DNA of 37,030 bases from Brasilonema sp. CT11 (GTDB lineage Bacteria; Cyanobacteriota; Cyanobacteriia; Cyanobacteriales; Nostocaceae). Location: NCBI RefSeq assembly GCF_017982655.1, contig NZ_JABXYX010000076.1, positions 1-37,030 of the forward strand, read 5' to 3'. The notes under the pieces are model-generated. The model saw only the letters and a list, made by a program, of their open reading frames with translations, did not search any database and was not told the DNA's origin. Both the position numbers and the translations under genes were made by a program. Each line of letters begins with the position of its first letter. Position 1 is the first letter of the stretch. Positions 24,295 through 34,800 of the stretch are shown piece after piece.

Positions 24295-24774
24295 TCAAAG
24301 ATTGAGGTCTGACAATCCGGGATGATCGTCAGGACGACGACCTAGTATCCAGTGGTATTTGCGTTCGCTCTGGTGAATTGGTAGGTCGTTGATGCTGGCA
24401 ATACGCCATCGCATGAATCCGTGTTCGTCAAACTCCCAATTTTCATTGCCGTAGGAACGGAACCAATTGCCAGCATGATCATGCCATTCGTAAGCAAACC
24501 GGACAGCAATGCGGTTGTCTTGAAAAGCCCAAAGCTCTTTGATCAGACGGTAGTCCAATTCTTTAAGCCACTTACGTGTTAAGAACTGGACGATAGCCTC
24601 ACGACCAGATAGAAATTCTGAGCGGTTGCGCCAATTGCTATCCGAGGTGTAAGCGAGTGATACTAGTTCAGGGTTACGTGTGTTCCAAGCATCCTCTGCG
24701 ATTCGGACTTTTTGGATAGCGGATTCATTATCGAAAGGTGGCAGGGGTAGTCGAGGATTTTCAGGGTTATTCAT
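24295..24774 (-). CDS. DUF1348 / NTF2-like family protein
   Basis: A complete DUF1348 (nuclear transport factor 2-like cone) protein of about 159 residues. Key segments: [15 protein letters not shown] at the start, [65 protein letters not shown], and the terminal [14 protein letters not shown] place the start at the ATG at 24774 because that matches where the family begins. The open frame runs on to 25029, but the extra residues derive from a degraded alpha/beta hydrolase copy and non-coding DNA. Members form a small-molecule pocket; the reaction is unknown. Neighbouring hydrolase, SDR and cupin genes in the same direction suggest a detoxification or small catabolic role. Confidence 0.8.
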   Translation of the reverse strand: MNNPENPRLPLPPFDNESAIQKVRIAEDAWNTRNPELVSLAYTSDSNWRNRSEFLSGREAIVQFLTRKWLKELDYRLIKELWAFQDNRIAVRFAYEWHDHAGNWFRSYGNENWEFDEHGFMRWRIASINDLPIHQSERKYHWILGRRPDDHPGLSDLNL

Positions 24775-24927
24775 ATACCGCGCATTCGTGCGTAGCGGGA
24801 CTGGCGGGAGGTTAGTAACGGAAGTGCTGCCTGACATTTTGGTGTCACAAAACTTGCTGAAACTCACGATGTTGGCTAACGCACCTTCGGCATTCAAGGC
24901 GCGTAACGTGTAAAGACAAAGTCGCGA

Positions 24928-25077
24928 GCTTTCAAGATGTGCCTGGTCCAGAGTCCAGGTATCGGGACTAAGGTTTTTTAGATTCCTGGTTCCAGTGATG
25001 TAATGCCATTTCGTGCCCTTGCTTGCCAAAGCCTGTCGTACGCGAGCAATATTTTCGGGTGTTTTATTCTGCCAAAA
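24928..25077 (-). pseudogene. Degraded partial copy of the alpha/beta hydrolase gene
   Basis: The frame beginning [20 protein letters not shown], with [17 protein letters not shown] further on, aligns with [16 protein letters not shown] and [17 protein letters not shown] inside the intact hydrolase (encoded at 25362-25511). It is a fragment of a second hydrolase gene, lacking start and end. Its first part overlaps the 3' end of the intact gene in another frame, and the rest runs in the frame of the DUF1348 gene. Confidence 0.8.
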
Positions 25078-25937
25078 ACGGATTGCAGTCGTGATGTGAG
25101 AAATTGATCGATATAGTTTGCGATCGCATCCCCATACTCTTCCAGGGCAAAATGTCCGGTATCGAGTAGATGGAATTCAACGTCTTTCAAGTCACGCTGG
25201 TAAGGATAAGCACCGTCAGCAGGAAAGATGTGGTCGTTCTTGCCCCAAACAATCAGGGTAGGGGGTTGATACTGGCGAAAATACTGCTGCCATTGGGGAT
25301 AGAGCGGTGGATTCGTACCATAGCTATACAGCAGTGCCAGTTGAATCTCACCGTTGCCGGGGCGATCAAGGAAATGTTGATCAATAGTCCAGGTATCGGG
25401 GCTGATCGCTTCTAGATTGCGAACACCGTTGGTATATTGCCACTTTGTTGCTTCCAGGGTGACAAGATATTTGAGCTTTTCAGCATTCTCAGGCGATCGC
25501 TCTTGCCAGTATGCCTTAATTGGTTCCCTGAATTCGCGCAGACCTTCTTCGTAAGCATTGCCATTTTGAACAATCAGAGATTGCACGCGCTCTGGATATT
25601 TAGCGGCAATCCGATAGCCAATGGGTGCACCATAATCCGTCAGATAAAGGCTGTATTTTTTGAGATTGATCGCAGTAATGAATTTCTCTACAATCTCAGC
25701 CAAGCGATCAAACGTGTAATCAAACTCATTTACTGTAGGCATCGAACTGTTGCCGTAGCCAGGGTAGTCAGGAGCAACGAGATGGAATTTATCAGCAAGG
25801 GCAGGTATGAGATTGCGGAACATATGAGAGGAAGTTCGGAAGCCGTGCAATAGCAGAATCGTCGGATTATCAGGAGAACCAGCTTCACGGTAGAAGATGT
25901 TTAAACCATCGATCAAAACTGTGCGATATGTAGTCAT
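24978..25937 (-). CDS. Alpha/beta hydrolase, epoxide hydrolase/dehalogenase-like
   Basis: A hydrolase of about 319 residues from the ATG at 25937, which fits the family start [20 protein letters not shown] better than the ATG at 25970. Numbered from 25970: oxyanion-hole motif LLHGFRTSS (40-48), nucleophile Asp112 in LTDYGAPIG, acid Asp246 in WGKNDHIFP, and His273 in DTGHFALEE. Asp as nucleophile is characteristic of haloalkane dehalogenases and epoxide hydrolases. Normal homology ends near residue 292 (YIDQF); the last 38 residues arise because the gene now reads into a degraded second copy in the wrong frame, so the original C-terminus has been replaced. Probably still active, as the catalytic set is complete. 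The substrate is unknown. Confidence 0.82.
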   Translation of the reverse strand: MTTYRTVLIDGLNIFYREAGSPDNPTILLLHGFRTSSHMFRNLIPALADKFHLVAPDYPGYGNSSMPTVNEFDYTFDRLAEIVEKFITAINLKKYSLYLTDYGAPIGYRIAAKYPERVQSLIVQNGNAYEEGLREFREPIKAYWQERSPENAEKLKYLVTLEATKWQYTNGVRNLEAISPDTWTIDQHFLDRPGNGEIQLALLYSYGTNPPLYPQWQQYFRQYQPPTLIVWGKNDHIFPADGAYPYQRDLKDVEFHLLDTGHFALEEYGDAIANYIDQFLTSRLQSVFGRIKHPKILLAYDRLWQARARNGITSLEPGI

Positions 25938-26134
25938 GGGATTACTTCTTGTAAGTGATAAAAGTGACATGATGGCGTTTGACGACAGGTTGATCTATCT
26001 CACATCCTGACGACGGATTTGCTCTGTGAAAGTAGTCCCGCCAGCTTTCGGGTAACGCTTCGAGTTGAGCTGCACTTTGCATTCATAGCACCGAACTCCT
26101 CAACGGTTTTGGTGATGGATATTTTTAGGGCACT

Positions 26135-26884
26135 TCAAATCTGTGCCATACCGCCATCGACAAACAACTCAATGCCGTTCACAAAGCTGCTGTCGGCTGA
26201 AGCGAGAAAGACAACGGCTTTGGCAATCTCATCGGGTTTGCCGACTCGTCCCAGTGGGATGGCGCTGGCTTGGCTGTCCACGAATTCTTGCAACTGCTGG
26301 TCATTCAGTCCCAAATGATCGTAACCAGGAGTCGGAACCACACCAGGGCTAATGGCATTCACTCGGATCTTGCGTTCTCTGAGGTCGAGTATCCAATTCC
26401 GAGCAAATGATCTCACGGCGGCTTTGGTAGCGCTGTAAACACTGAAAGCTGGCGTACCTTTTATAGAAGTAATCGAAGCATTCAGGATAATAGAAGCGCC
26501 CTCTGGCAACAGTGGCAATGCCTTTTGTACAGTGAACAGCAGACCTTTGACGTTTGTGTTGAATGTTTTGTCAAAGTGTTCCTCAGTGATTGCTCCAAGT
26601 GGGGCAATTTGTCCACCGCCAGCATTAGCGAAGATGATATCGAGGTGTCCTTGCTCTTGCTTAATGGTGGCAAACAGGCGATCAAGGTCTGCCAGATTAG
26701 AAACATCGCTCTGCACAGCCATAACATTTTTACCAATGGCTTCTACAGCAGCATCCAGTTCGGTTTGACGACGCCCCGTGATGAAGACATAGGCACCTTC
26801 AGCAACAAACTGTTTGGCTGTGGCAAGACCGATACCGCTGTTGCCACCCGTGACTAGGGCGATTTTTCCTTCCAGTTTTTTCAT
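26135..26884 (-). CDS. Short-chain dehydrogenase/reductase
   Basis: A 249-residue classical [22 protein letters not shown] opens it, with the cofactor loop [12 protein letters not shown] after the second strand, with two Arg residues, suggests NADP(H). ANAGGG replaces NNAG. The catalytic Ser is in NASITS, and Tyr and Lys are in YSATK. The end [16 protein letters not shown] is typical. The ATG at 26884 has AGAGGA upstream; the frame runs further up to 26980 but that part overlaps the cupin gene end. It lies 70 bases after the cupin gene in the same direction and may share its transcript. Substrate unknown. Confidence 0.87.
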   Translation of the reverse strand: MKKLEGKIALVTGGNSGIGLATAKQFVAEGAYVFITGRRQTELDAAVEAIGKNVMAVQSDVSNLADLDRLFATIKQEQGHLDIIFANAGGGQIAPLGAITEEHFDKTFNTNVKGLLFTVQKALPLLPEGASIILNASITSIKGTPAFSVYSATKAAVRSFARNWILDLRERKIRVNAISPGVVPTPGYDHLGLNDQQLQEFVDSQASAIPLGRVGKPDEIAKAVVFLASADSSFVNGIELFVDGGMAQI

Positions 26885-26954
26885 TATGCTAATCCTCTGA
26901 TTGTTAGGTTTAAAGCGGAATGACACGCTTGTTAAGCGTAAATCCTTGCAAGGT

Positions 26955-27389
26955 TTACTCAGGGAGATCTCCAGGTACACCTAGAATTTCGTCGCCAATT
27001 TCGGTAGAGATGCGATTGAACAATGCTATGTCAGGTGCCTCATTTTCGTTTAGCGTCCCTGTTGCTTCAATTAGTTGAGCAAAGGCACTGGGTGCAGAAA
27101 CGACTAACCCACGAGCTGGTCGATCGCTGAGTGCAGCAACAACATGCGTTGTGCCGATAGGAATCAGGACACTTTCAGCTGTACCTAGCACAACCTTGTT
27201 CTCACCAATCCAGACAGTAAACTCTCCTTCGAGCACATAAAGTTGTTCGGAATAGCGTGTATGGCGATGGGGTGGAGTTTGCGTACCAGGAGGGAAATAG
27301 CCCTCAATCAGGTCGTATTTACCGTCAGTCGTGGTGCGATCGGCGAGGATGGTGAGGCGAGAACCAAAAAGCCAGAACGATTTTGTCAT
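26955..27389 (-). CDS. Cupin-domain protein
   Basis: A single-domain cupin of about 144 residues. The metal-binding motif 1 is [19 protein letters not shown], giving His, His and Glu ligands, and motif 2 is in [12 protein letters not shown] with the fourth His. The opening [15 protein letters not shown] is preceded by AGAAGG eight bases before ATG 27389, so the longer frame up to 27437 is not used. Cupins of this sort are small dioxygenases, isomerases or sensors; nothing here decides. It lies between the DsbA-like gene (48 bases upstream) and the SDR gene, all in one direction. Confidence 0.8.
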   Translation of the reverse strand: MTKSFWLFGSRLTILADRTTTDGKYDLIEGYFPPGTQTPPHRHTRYSEQLYVLEGEFTVWIGENKVVLGTAESVLIPIGTTHVVAALSDRPARGLVVSAPSAFAQLIEATGTLNENEAPDIALFNRISTEIGDEILGVPGDLPE

Positions 27390-27437
27390 GCAATAAATCC
27401 TTCTAATGAATGCATTACTTCTTAGAATAAACAGCAC

Positions 27438-27995
27438 TTAATCATTTGCAACAACAATGGCTGCCATTATCTGCTCAACAGTCCAGCGACCAAGATAGCG
27501 AATTCCATTAATAAACAAAGCGGGTGCAGCCTCCACTCCACTTCGCAGTCCACCTTCGATGTCCGCATTGATACGATTGACATACGCTCCCTTGGAGAAA
27601 TCCTGCAAAAATTGAGAAATATCAAGTCCTGAACGATTGGCATACTCCACCAGATAGCCATTTCCCAACTCCTGTTGATGGATAAACAGCATCTCATGCA
27701 TTTGCCAAAACTGTCTTTGAGCTGCTGCTGCTTCCGCTGCTTCCGCCGCCCGTTGAGCATGTGGATGAATCTGTACCTGAGGAAAATGACGGAAGATAAA
27801 ACCTAAATTGTTTTCTCCAAACGAAACCTTCAATTGCTGTTGAGCAACTTTAATCAATCGATAGACGTAGGCACTTTGAAAACATTCATAATCTCCATAC
27901 ATGACGAATACTACAGCAGGATTCAGTACACCTTGGATATGATCCTGGGTTGAAGGTGGAACGAATAAAGAACAATTATTACGGTCGTAAGTCAT
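27438..27995 (-). CDS. DsbA-like thioredoxin-fold protein
   Basis: A protein of about 185 residues in the thioredoxin_4/DsbA family. The strand-and-active-site region is VVFVMYGDYECFQSAYVY. The usual CxxC is reduced to CFQS, so the second (resolving) Cys is lost. The inserted helical domain contains QIHPHAQRAAEAAEAAAAQRQFWQMHEMLF, and the cis-Pro loop is EAAPALFINGIRYLG. No signal peptide is visible, so it is probably cytoplasmic rather than periplasmic. Start ATG 27995 fits MTYDRNN; an upstream in-frame TTG (28016) is less likely. With one Cys it cannot act as a standard dithiol oxidase; a glutathione- or peroxidase-linked or purely binding role is possible. Confidence 0.8.
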   Translation of the reverse strand: MTYDRNNCSLFVPPSTQDHIQGVLNPAVVFVMYGDYECFQSAYVYRLIKVAQQQLKVSFGENNLGFIFRHFPQVQIHPHAQRAAEAAEAAAAQRQFWQMHEMLFIHQQELGNGYLVEYANRSGLDISQFLQDFSKGAYVNRINADIEGGLRSGVEAAPALFINGIRYLGRWTVEQIMAAIVVAND

Positions 27996-28159
27996 CTTTC
28001 GGTTTGTATTGAGCAAACTTAAGCCTCACAAACCAACTGCATTAACATCACTATGAATTCAATATAGACAATTGACCCTCTGTTGTCGTCCACTCTAAGT
28101 TGACATTTTTGTACAATCGAGTGATGGATGAACCTGTCCATCTCGCAGTGGAAGGTTGT

Positions 28160-28177
28160 CTCCAACTTTAGTTGGAG
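28160..28177. repeat. Small perfect hairpin
   Basis: CTCCAACT and AGTTGGAG around a two-base loop, in the 242-base gap between the DsbA-like gene and the response regulator. No T-run follows on either strand. Possibly part of a small regulatory or repeat element. Confidence 0.4.
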
Positions 28178-28191
28178 TCTAAAGCAAATCT

Positions 28192-28229
28192 AAAGGGGAA
28201 AAGGTAAAGGTTCACTCCCTTTCCCCTTT
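28192..28229 (-). terminator. Possible terminator after response regulator
   Basis: AAAGGGGAAA (28192-28201) pairs with TTTCCCCTTT (28220-28229). On the minus strand the structure begins 8 bases after the response-regulator stop codon. The T-run is short, so its strength is uncertain. Confidence 0.45.
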
Positions 28230-28237
28230 TGCCCCAT

Positions 28238-28867
28238 TTACAAACTGACAATCCCACGCTTAACAGCAGTAATCACGGCTTGCGTGCGATCGCTCACTCC
28301 TAGTTTGCTCAAAATTCGATTCACATGCGATTTGACAGTGCTTTCACCAATACTCAAAGCAGTCCCAATTTCTTGATTACCCATTCCTTGTGCCATCAAA
28401 CGCAGCACTTCTAACTCTCGTTCACTCAGTTCTGGATTGCTCATTCGCTGCAATAATTTTGCGCCCACTTCTGGCGGAATATATTTCTGACCATTATGAA
28501 TGGCGCGAATCGCATTTAAAAGCTTGCCTGGTTTAGCATCCTTAAGCAGATAGCCTTGAGCACCTGCGTGTAAACCGCGATAGATATCTTCATCACCATC
28601 GTAGGTTGTGAGTACCGCAATCCGAGCCTGCTTAAATTCAGCACAAATCGCCATAATGGCTTCAACACCTGCCATTTTGGGCATTCGTAAATCCATTAGT
28701 GTGACGTCGGGTTGGTATTCTCGAAACGCGTCGATCGCCTGCTGCCCATCTTCAGCTTGAGCGATCACTGTCATTTCTGGATCACGGTTAATGATGGTTG
28801 CCAGACCATTTCTGACTATAGCATGGTCGTCAACAATCAACACCCGAATTGTAGTGGATTGGCTCAT
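28238..28867 (-). CDS. NarL/LuxR-type response regulator
   Basis: A 209-residue two-component response regulator. The receiver domain has the acidic pair in LIVDDHAIVRNG, the phosphorylated Asp in VTLMDLRMPKM, the switch Thr in AVLTTYDG, and the conserved Lys in GYLLKDAKPG. The C-terminal LuxR-type helix-turn-helix is LSERELEVLRLMAQGMGNQEI followed by STVKSHVNRILSKLGVSDRTQA. It should be phosphorylated by the kinase encoded just upstream, whose HisKA_3 domain belongs to the group that pairs with NarL regulators. Start ATG 28867 follows GAGAG. An in-frame GTG at 28879, directly after the kinase stop codon, is an alternative. Probable targets are unknown; the small enzyme genes downstream in the same direction are candidates. 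Confidence 0.92.
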   Translation of the reverse strand: MSQSTTIRVLIVDDHAIVRNGLATIINRDPEMTVIAQAEDGQQAIDAFREYQPDVTLMDLRMPKMAGVEAIMAICAEFKQARIAVLTTYDGDEDIYRGLHAGAQGYLLKDAKPGKLLNAIRAIHNGQKYIPPEVGAKLLQRMSNPELSERELEVLRLMAQGMGNQEIGTALSIGESTVKSHVNRILSKLGVSDRTQAVITAVKRGIVSL

Positions 28868-28879
28868 CGTAACTCTCAC

Positions 28880-31800
28880 TCAAGGGTTGATAGTGACAAT
28901 AATTTCTGTTCCTTGACCTGGTTGGCTTTGAATCATTAGTTGTGCGCCAATGCGCTCTGCCCGTTCGCTCATTCCTAATAAGCCAAAACCACTACTCAAT
29001 TGAGTGCTACCAACTCCAAAGCCCCTGCCATCGTCTTTAACGCGTAAGATACACTGTGTCTCATTGTACACTAACTCAACCCGAATTTCGCTGGCACAAG
29101 CGTATTTGATCGCATTAGTTAATGCTTCCTGCCCAATTCGGAATAAGTTATTCTCCACATCGGCTGGTAAGGCATAGGCTGTACCCTGAGTCTGGTAAAT
29201 CAGAACAGTATCGATTGTAGATCTCATTTGAGTCACGAGGCTGTGCAGGGCGTTCTCTAAATTGCCCTCTTCTAATAGCTGCGGACGGAGTGCTGCTACG
29301 GATCGCCGTGCCTCTGCCAGCCCTGTTCGTGCTAGTTCATCAATCATTTCCAGATGTGCCTGGGTTGCTTCCGGCTCGTCCGCCACTACTTGTGTTGCTG
29401 CTCCAACCTGAAGCAGAATACCTGTGAAAGATTGAGCGAGCGTATCATGAATTTCTCGCGCCATCCGGTTGCGTTCTTCCAAAATGGAGGCTTGCTCAGC
29501 GCTTTTGCGATCACTGATATCGATAAGCACACCCAACATTCGTACATGCTGCCCAGCTTCGTTATAAAAGCCTCGACCCTTACCAACTAACCAGTGAACA
29601 CTACCATCTGGGTGAATCACTCGATATTCAGCTTCAAAATCAGTATGAGTTTCTAGAGATACTGTAATAGCTTGCTCAATCCGATCAATTTCTTCTGGAT
29701 GAACGCGATCACGCCATGCTTGATAGCTGCTCTCAACTTCACCTGGGACTAACCCCAGCAGTCGGATATGGTTATCGTCCCAATCTAGTGTATTCTCTAC
29801 CATGTTCCAGTCCCAACTGCCAATACAACCAACGTTCATAGCCAGTCTGCGTTGCTCTTCACTCTGCCGCAGAGCGTTTTCAACTCGTTGTCGCTCTTGA
29901 ATCTCCTCAGAAAGCAGCAAAGTTCGTTCGGTGACTTGCTGTTCTAACGTTTGATTGTATTCTGCTAAAAGCTTCTGTGCTTGTTTACGTTCGGTGATAT
30001 CTTGAAAGGCTGCGATCGCATAAACCACATTGCCCTGTTCGTCAAAGACTGGAGTTCCCCATGCCTCAGATGGAATAGTTACGTTATTTTGGCGAATATC
30101 TATATCATCAGTCCTGATGCATTCGCCACTCAACGCCCGGATGATTGGCAGTCTCTCTGACGGATAGATCTGATCGGTTCCCGTTACATAAAATTGATAA
30201 ATCTCTGAAAGTTGCTCCGCGGTTGCGGCAGGATCAACGCCTTTACCCATAAGCTCAATTCCCCGCTGATTGACATAGTAAGGACGACCCGTCGCGTCAA
30301 TAATGCCAATTCCCACTGGAATCGCTTCTAAAAATTGAGTCATCTGACTTTCGCTGACGCGGAGCTTTGAGTAGAGTTTGGCATTTTCGATCGCAATTGC
30401 TGCCTGGGTTGATAGTAGATTCAGAACTTGGGATCGTGCGGGTGTAAATGCCCCAGTTACTAATCGATTTTCCAGATACAGCACGCCGACGAGCTTACTT
30501 TGTTTCAACAGCGGCAAACAAAGCAATGACTGAGTTTGATTGTGCTGAATGTATGGCTCATTGATGAAATCACCTTCACGAGCCGCATTATTGAGGATAA
30601 GAGATTCATGAGTGCGAATCACATACTGAATGATTGATTTGGGCAGTTGATTTGTCAATCGAATCGACTGTAGCACTCGTGTAGTACAGGTAGCTGCACC
30701 ATCGTTGAGTTCACAAGCAGCCTCAATCATCCATTCTCCTGAGTTTTCTAAAAGCAAGCATCCAGTTTGTGCCCCAGCATTCTCAATTAAGATCTGCATC
30801 AAGGAAGTGAGTAACTGCTCCAGTTCAATTTCGCTCGAAATCGCTTGAGCTGCTTTCATCACTGCCGCCAAGTCAAAAGCGATGTGTGAGGTATTAGAGG
30901 TGGTTCTAGAAATCGTATGGATGGGCGTATCAGCTACAGTCGATGACTGAGGAAATAGCTGCGGGTAGCGAGTTTCTAAATCTTTGACTTTTGCCGTTGC
31001 TCCCCATCGTTCATAGCAGTAGTGAGCCTCATTCATATAGGTTTGGGCAATTTTTGCCCTACCTCGTGCCAGATAATGTTTGGCAGCTAATTCATAGGCT
31101 AAGGCTTCTTCTTGCAGATACTCGTTATCCCTAGCACCTTGAATCGCTTGCTCATATAGGTCTTCTGCCTCAAGAAATTGACCTAATATCCGCGCTTTTT
31201 CTGCTTCAACTAATTTGTATTTATGTTGAAAATTTACTGGGGCGGAATGTGTCCATTTCTGAATCTTTTCCTGATTGCTTATTATTTTGAGCAGTAGATG
31301 CTCTCGCTCTGAGGAAGAAACAGATTGGTATAGTTGCACTTGAACTAAAGAGTCGTAAAAATAGAATAGGGGGACTGAAAAAGTTCCTGTTACTCCATCC
31401 AAATAGAGTGCAGCGTGAGAAACACACTCTGCGGCTTGTAAGGCATTTTCAAACAAGTAGTTTAGGATAAGCTTAAACAGGTATAAATTGTAAAGATTAG
31501 TTCTATCATTTGCTTCAATGTGAATTGGTAGAAGTTGCTCTTCATTATAATAACTGCCAACTAAACAAGCTGGATTGTCAAGCTGCTTTGTTAAATTGCA
31601 AATAAATTGCTGCAATCTACAAATATGAGCTAGCATATTTTGCTGTTTAAGTTGACCCAGAATATCGCTATATTTTTTTATTTCTGATTCTATCTTGATT
31701 AATTCTAAGCCAGCAAAGTACATGTACGCACACTTAAACACTGCGGAGTATGTACTAAATTCTAAATCTCCGTTTTCTAACCCGATCTCGTATCCCTCCT

Positions 31801-34800
31801 GTAGTAAGAGTAAGGTCTGTCTAATGTGAGCTTTACAATGCATGAGATGCGCTGCAACCATCTCTATGACCTTAGGCTTAAGTTTTTTACTATCTAATCG
31901 TTCAGTTAAACTTAATGCCAGTTTGCCAAACTGATAAGCTGCTTCAAAGTCTCCCATTATTCCATTAAGAATGATTGCACCATAAGTAGCATAGGCAAAA
32001 GTTGAGAAAGAAGTATTTCCATAGCGAACAGATAAATTTGCTTGTTCTAGCACAATCAGCGGTAGTAGTGAAGGAGCAGCTTGAAAGCAAGCTGAAACTA
32101 AACTTGACAAGATTTGCATAGCAGCCAGTTTATCTGGCTCTCTCATTAAGGGTAGCTCCAGTAAATCCTCTACGTTTATGGCATTAAAGTAATCTGCTGC
32201 TTCTTTTAACTGCCTTTGCACATCAACTTCTATCGGTGTCTCTGGCAAGGCTATACCCAGTAACTCTAAAACTTCTAAACCAATCTGAACGGTTTCTATT
32301 TGCCTACCTTGCACCATGCAAGTTTGCATTTTAGTTTCATAGACTTTTGTTTTATCCAGAACAGTATCTGCATGTTCTAGAACCACAATCGCCCATTGCT
32401 CCATTTGTTGAACGTTGCCACATAGGTATGCTGCTTCTGTTGCCTCCTCGTGCAGTGTTAGGGTCAGAGTGTATTGAAACTGCCAGCTATCAGTGGCTAG
32501 CAATTCTATTCCTGTCGTTAAATACTGTAGTGCTGCACTATGAGCTAATGCTTTTTTAGCTTTCTGTCCTGCAATCAGATTCAACCTGGCTATTTTGTCG
32601 CGCTCCTGTTGATTCGTGACTAAATCACGACCGAGATTAAGGTGATCAACTACCTCAAACAAATTGGTTGATCTAGCTTCAAGCTCATTACTTTTCAGCA
32701 AACGGTAACCAATTTGCAAGTGAAGATGTTGTAGTTGTTCCTCGTCAATCAAAGCATAGGCGGCTTGCTGCACGCGATCATGCGAAAACTTGTAATTCTG
32801 AATCAGCAGATTCTCATCTAACTCTGAGGTTGCAAGAAGCAACTCTGACTGAATTACGGTTGTGAGTTCTGCAAAAATTTCAACTGCTGGTCGTTCACAG
32901 ATAACTGAGAGTGTCGCTAAATCAAACTCAGCACCGACACAAGCCGCTAAACGTAAGATTCGTTGAGTTTCCTCTGGAAGTTGCTTCAACTTTCCAATCA
33001 TTAACTCTACTACATTATCAGTAATATTTTGGGCTTTGATCTGAGCAACATCCCATTCCCAGTGTTGTTGATTGTTGAAGACGATGAGATCTTCGGTGTA
33101 CAACGTTTTGAGAAACTCATTTGTAAAATAGGGGTTGCCGTTCGTTTTACGCCATATTAATTCTGCTAAAGGTGCGATCAACTCAGTAGAGGTGTGCAAG
33201 GTTTCAGCAATCAATTGAGCTACTGCTCCCTGTTCTAGCGGAGCTAATGTAATCTGGTCAATCGCGACGTTTTCCTGCTTGAGTTTTTCTATCACTGCTA
33301 AGAGCGGATGTATCTGGGTTACTTCGTTATCCCGGTAGGCTCCAATTAACAGCAAAAACTGCATCGCACGATCGCGACTGATTAACTCAATCAGCCTAAG
33401 CGTGGCGAAGTCTACCCATTGCAAATCATCTAGAAAAATAACCAAGGGATGCTCATAGGAACAGCAAGCTCGAATGAACTTTTGAAAGACAAGGTTAAAC
33501 CGATTTTGTGCCTCAGTCGATCCAACCTCTGGCACGGGTGGTTGCTTGCCGACTATCAATTCAACTTCCGGAATTACATCAATGATTAGTTGCCCGTTGC
33601 TTCCTAAGGCATTTAGAAGTTGCGATCGCCATTTTTGCAGTTGTTCGTCAGGTTCACTTAGCAATTGTTGAACCAGTTTTCGTAGAGCATCCGCGATCGC
33701 ACTGTAAGGAATATTGCGCTGAAATTGGTCACATTTACCAGAGACAAAGTAACCGCGCTTTGCTGTAATCGGTTTGTAGAGTTCCTGTACTAACGCTGAT
33801 TTGCCAATGCCAGAATAGCCACAGACGAGCAGCATCTCAGAGGACGCGGGGATATTTTCCCTCTCCGCGTCATCTCTTCGTGCCACTCTTTCAAACGCCG
33901 CTAATAATGCTGCAACCTCTGCCTCTCGTCCATATAGTTCTTGTGGAATCTGAAATTGATCCGAAACGTCTTGCAGACCCAATTGAATGAAATTAATTTG
34001 ACCCTTTGTTTCTAACTGACGAGCACAGTTCTCTAAATCCGCTTTGATGCCCCAAGCACTTTGATAGCGGTCTTCTGCATTCTTCGCCATCAGTTTTAAA
34101 ATAATATCTGAAACCGACTGGGGAATCGTGTTCTTCAATCCGTGTGGCGGTATCGGTGGTTTAGCAATATGACAGTGGACGAGTTCAAGGATATCTGTTG
34201 TGGGAAACGGCAACTGTCCAGTGAGCAGTTCGTAAAACGTCACACCGAGCGAGTAAAAATCGGTGCGATAATCGATCAAACGGTTCATCCGCCCAGTTTG
34301 CTCTGGAGAAAGATAAGCGAGGGTTCCTTCTAAGACGTGCGGGCTTTTGAACGTGGGATTGGTGCGGTTGAATTGAGTCGCAATCCCAAAGTCAATTATT
34401 TTGATAACGCCAGTACTTGGATTGAGAACGATGTTGCCAGGGTTGATATCCTTGTGAATGACGTTAGCCGTATGGATTCTGCCTAAAATTTTGGTAACGT
34501 CGATCGCAAGCGGGAGAAAAGTAGATATGGGCATGGGGCAGAAAGTCTCTGGGCGCTGCCGCATCCAGTACTCCAAGGACTCCCCGCCAAAGTCCTCCAA
34601 AAAAATAACGAGTGTACGTTGATACTTTTGTTGATTGTAAGCTTTAATCACTCCTTCCAGATTGAGGGAGCATGTAATTTGATATTCCTGTTTGTAGCGA
34701 GTTATTTCTTGAACAGAGGGGTAGTCTTGCTTGAGCAGTTTGATGACGATCGCCTGACCATCTTGCACTCGAATGCCTCGATACACTAAAGAAGCTGAAC

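Noticed and set aside
24295-25029. A single 244-residue hydrolase-NTF2 fusion protein
   Set aside because: The N-terminal part is a degraded internal piece of the neighbouring hydrolase without catalytic residues, and the DUF1348 family normally starts near 24774.
24978-25937. Naming the hydrolase as haloalkane dehalogenase
   Set aside because: Asp in the nucleophile position fits both dehalogenases and epoxide hydrolases; halide-binding residues cannot be assigned by eye and the cap region differs.
25990-26134. Minus-strand stretch reading LEALPESWRDYFHRANP before the hydrolase gene as a gene
   Set aside because: It is short, has no start or proper end, and I do not recognise the family; it may be one more gene remnant.
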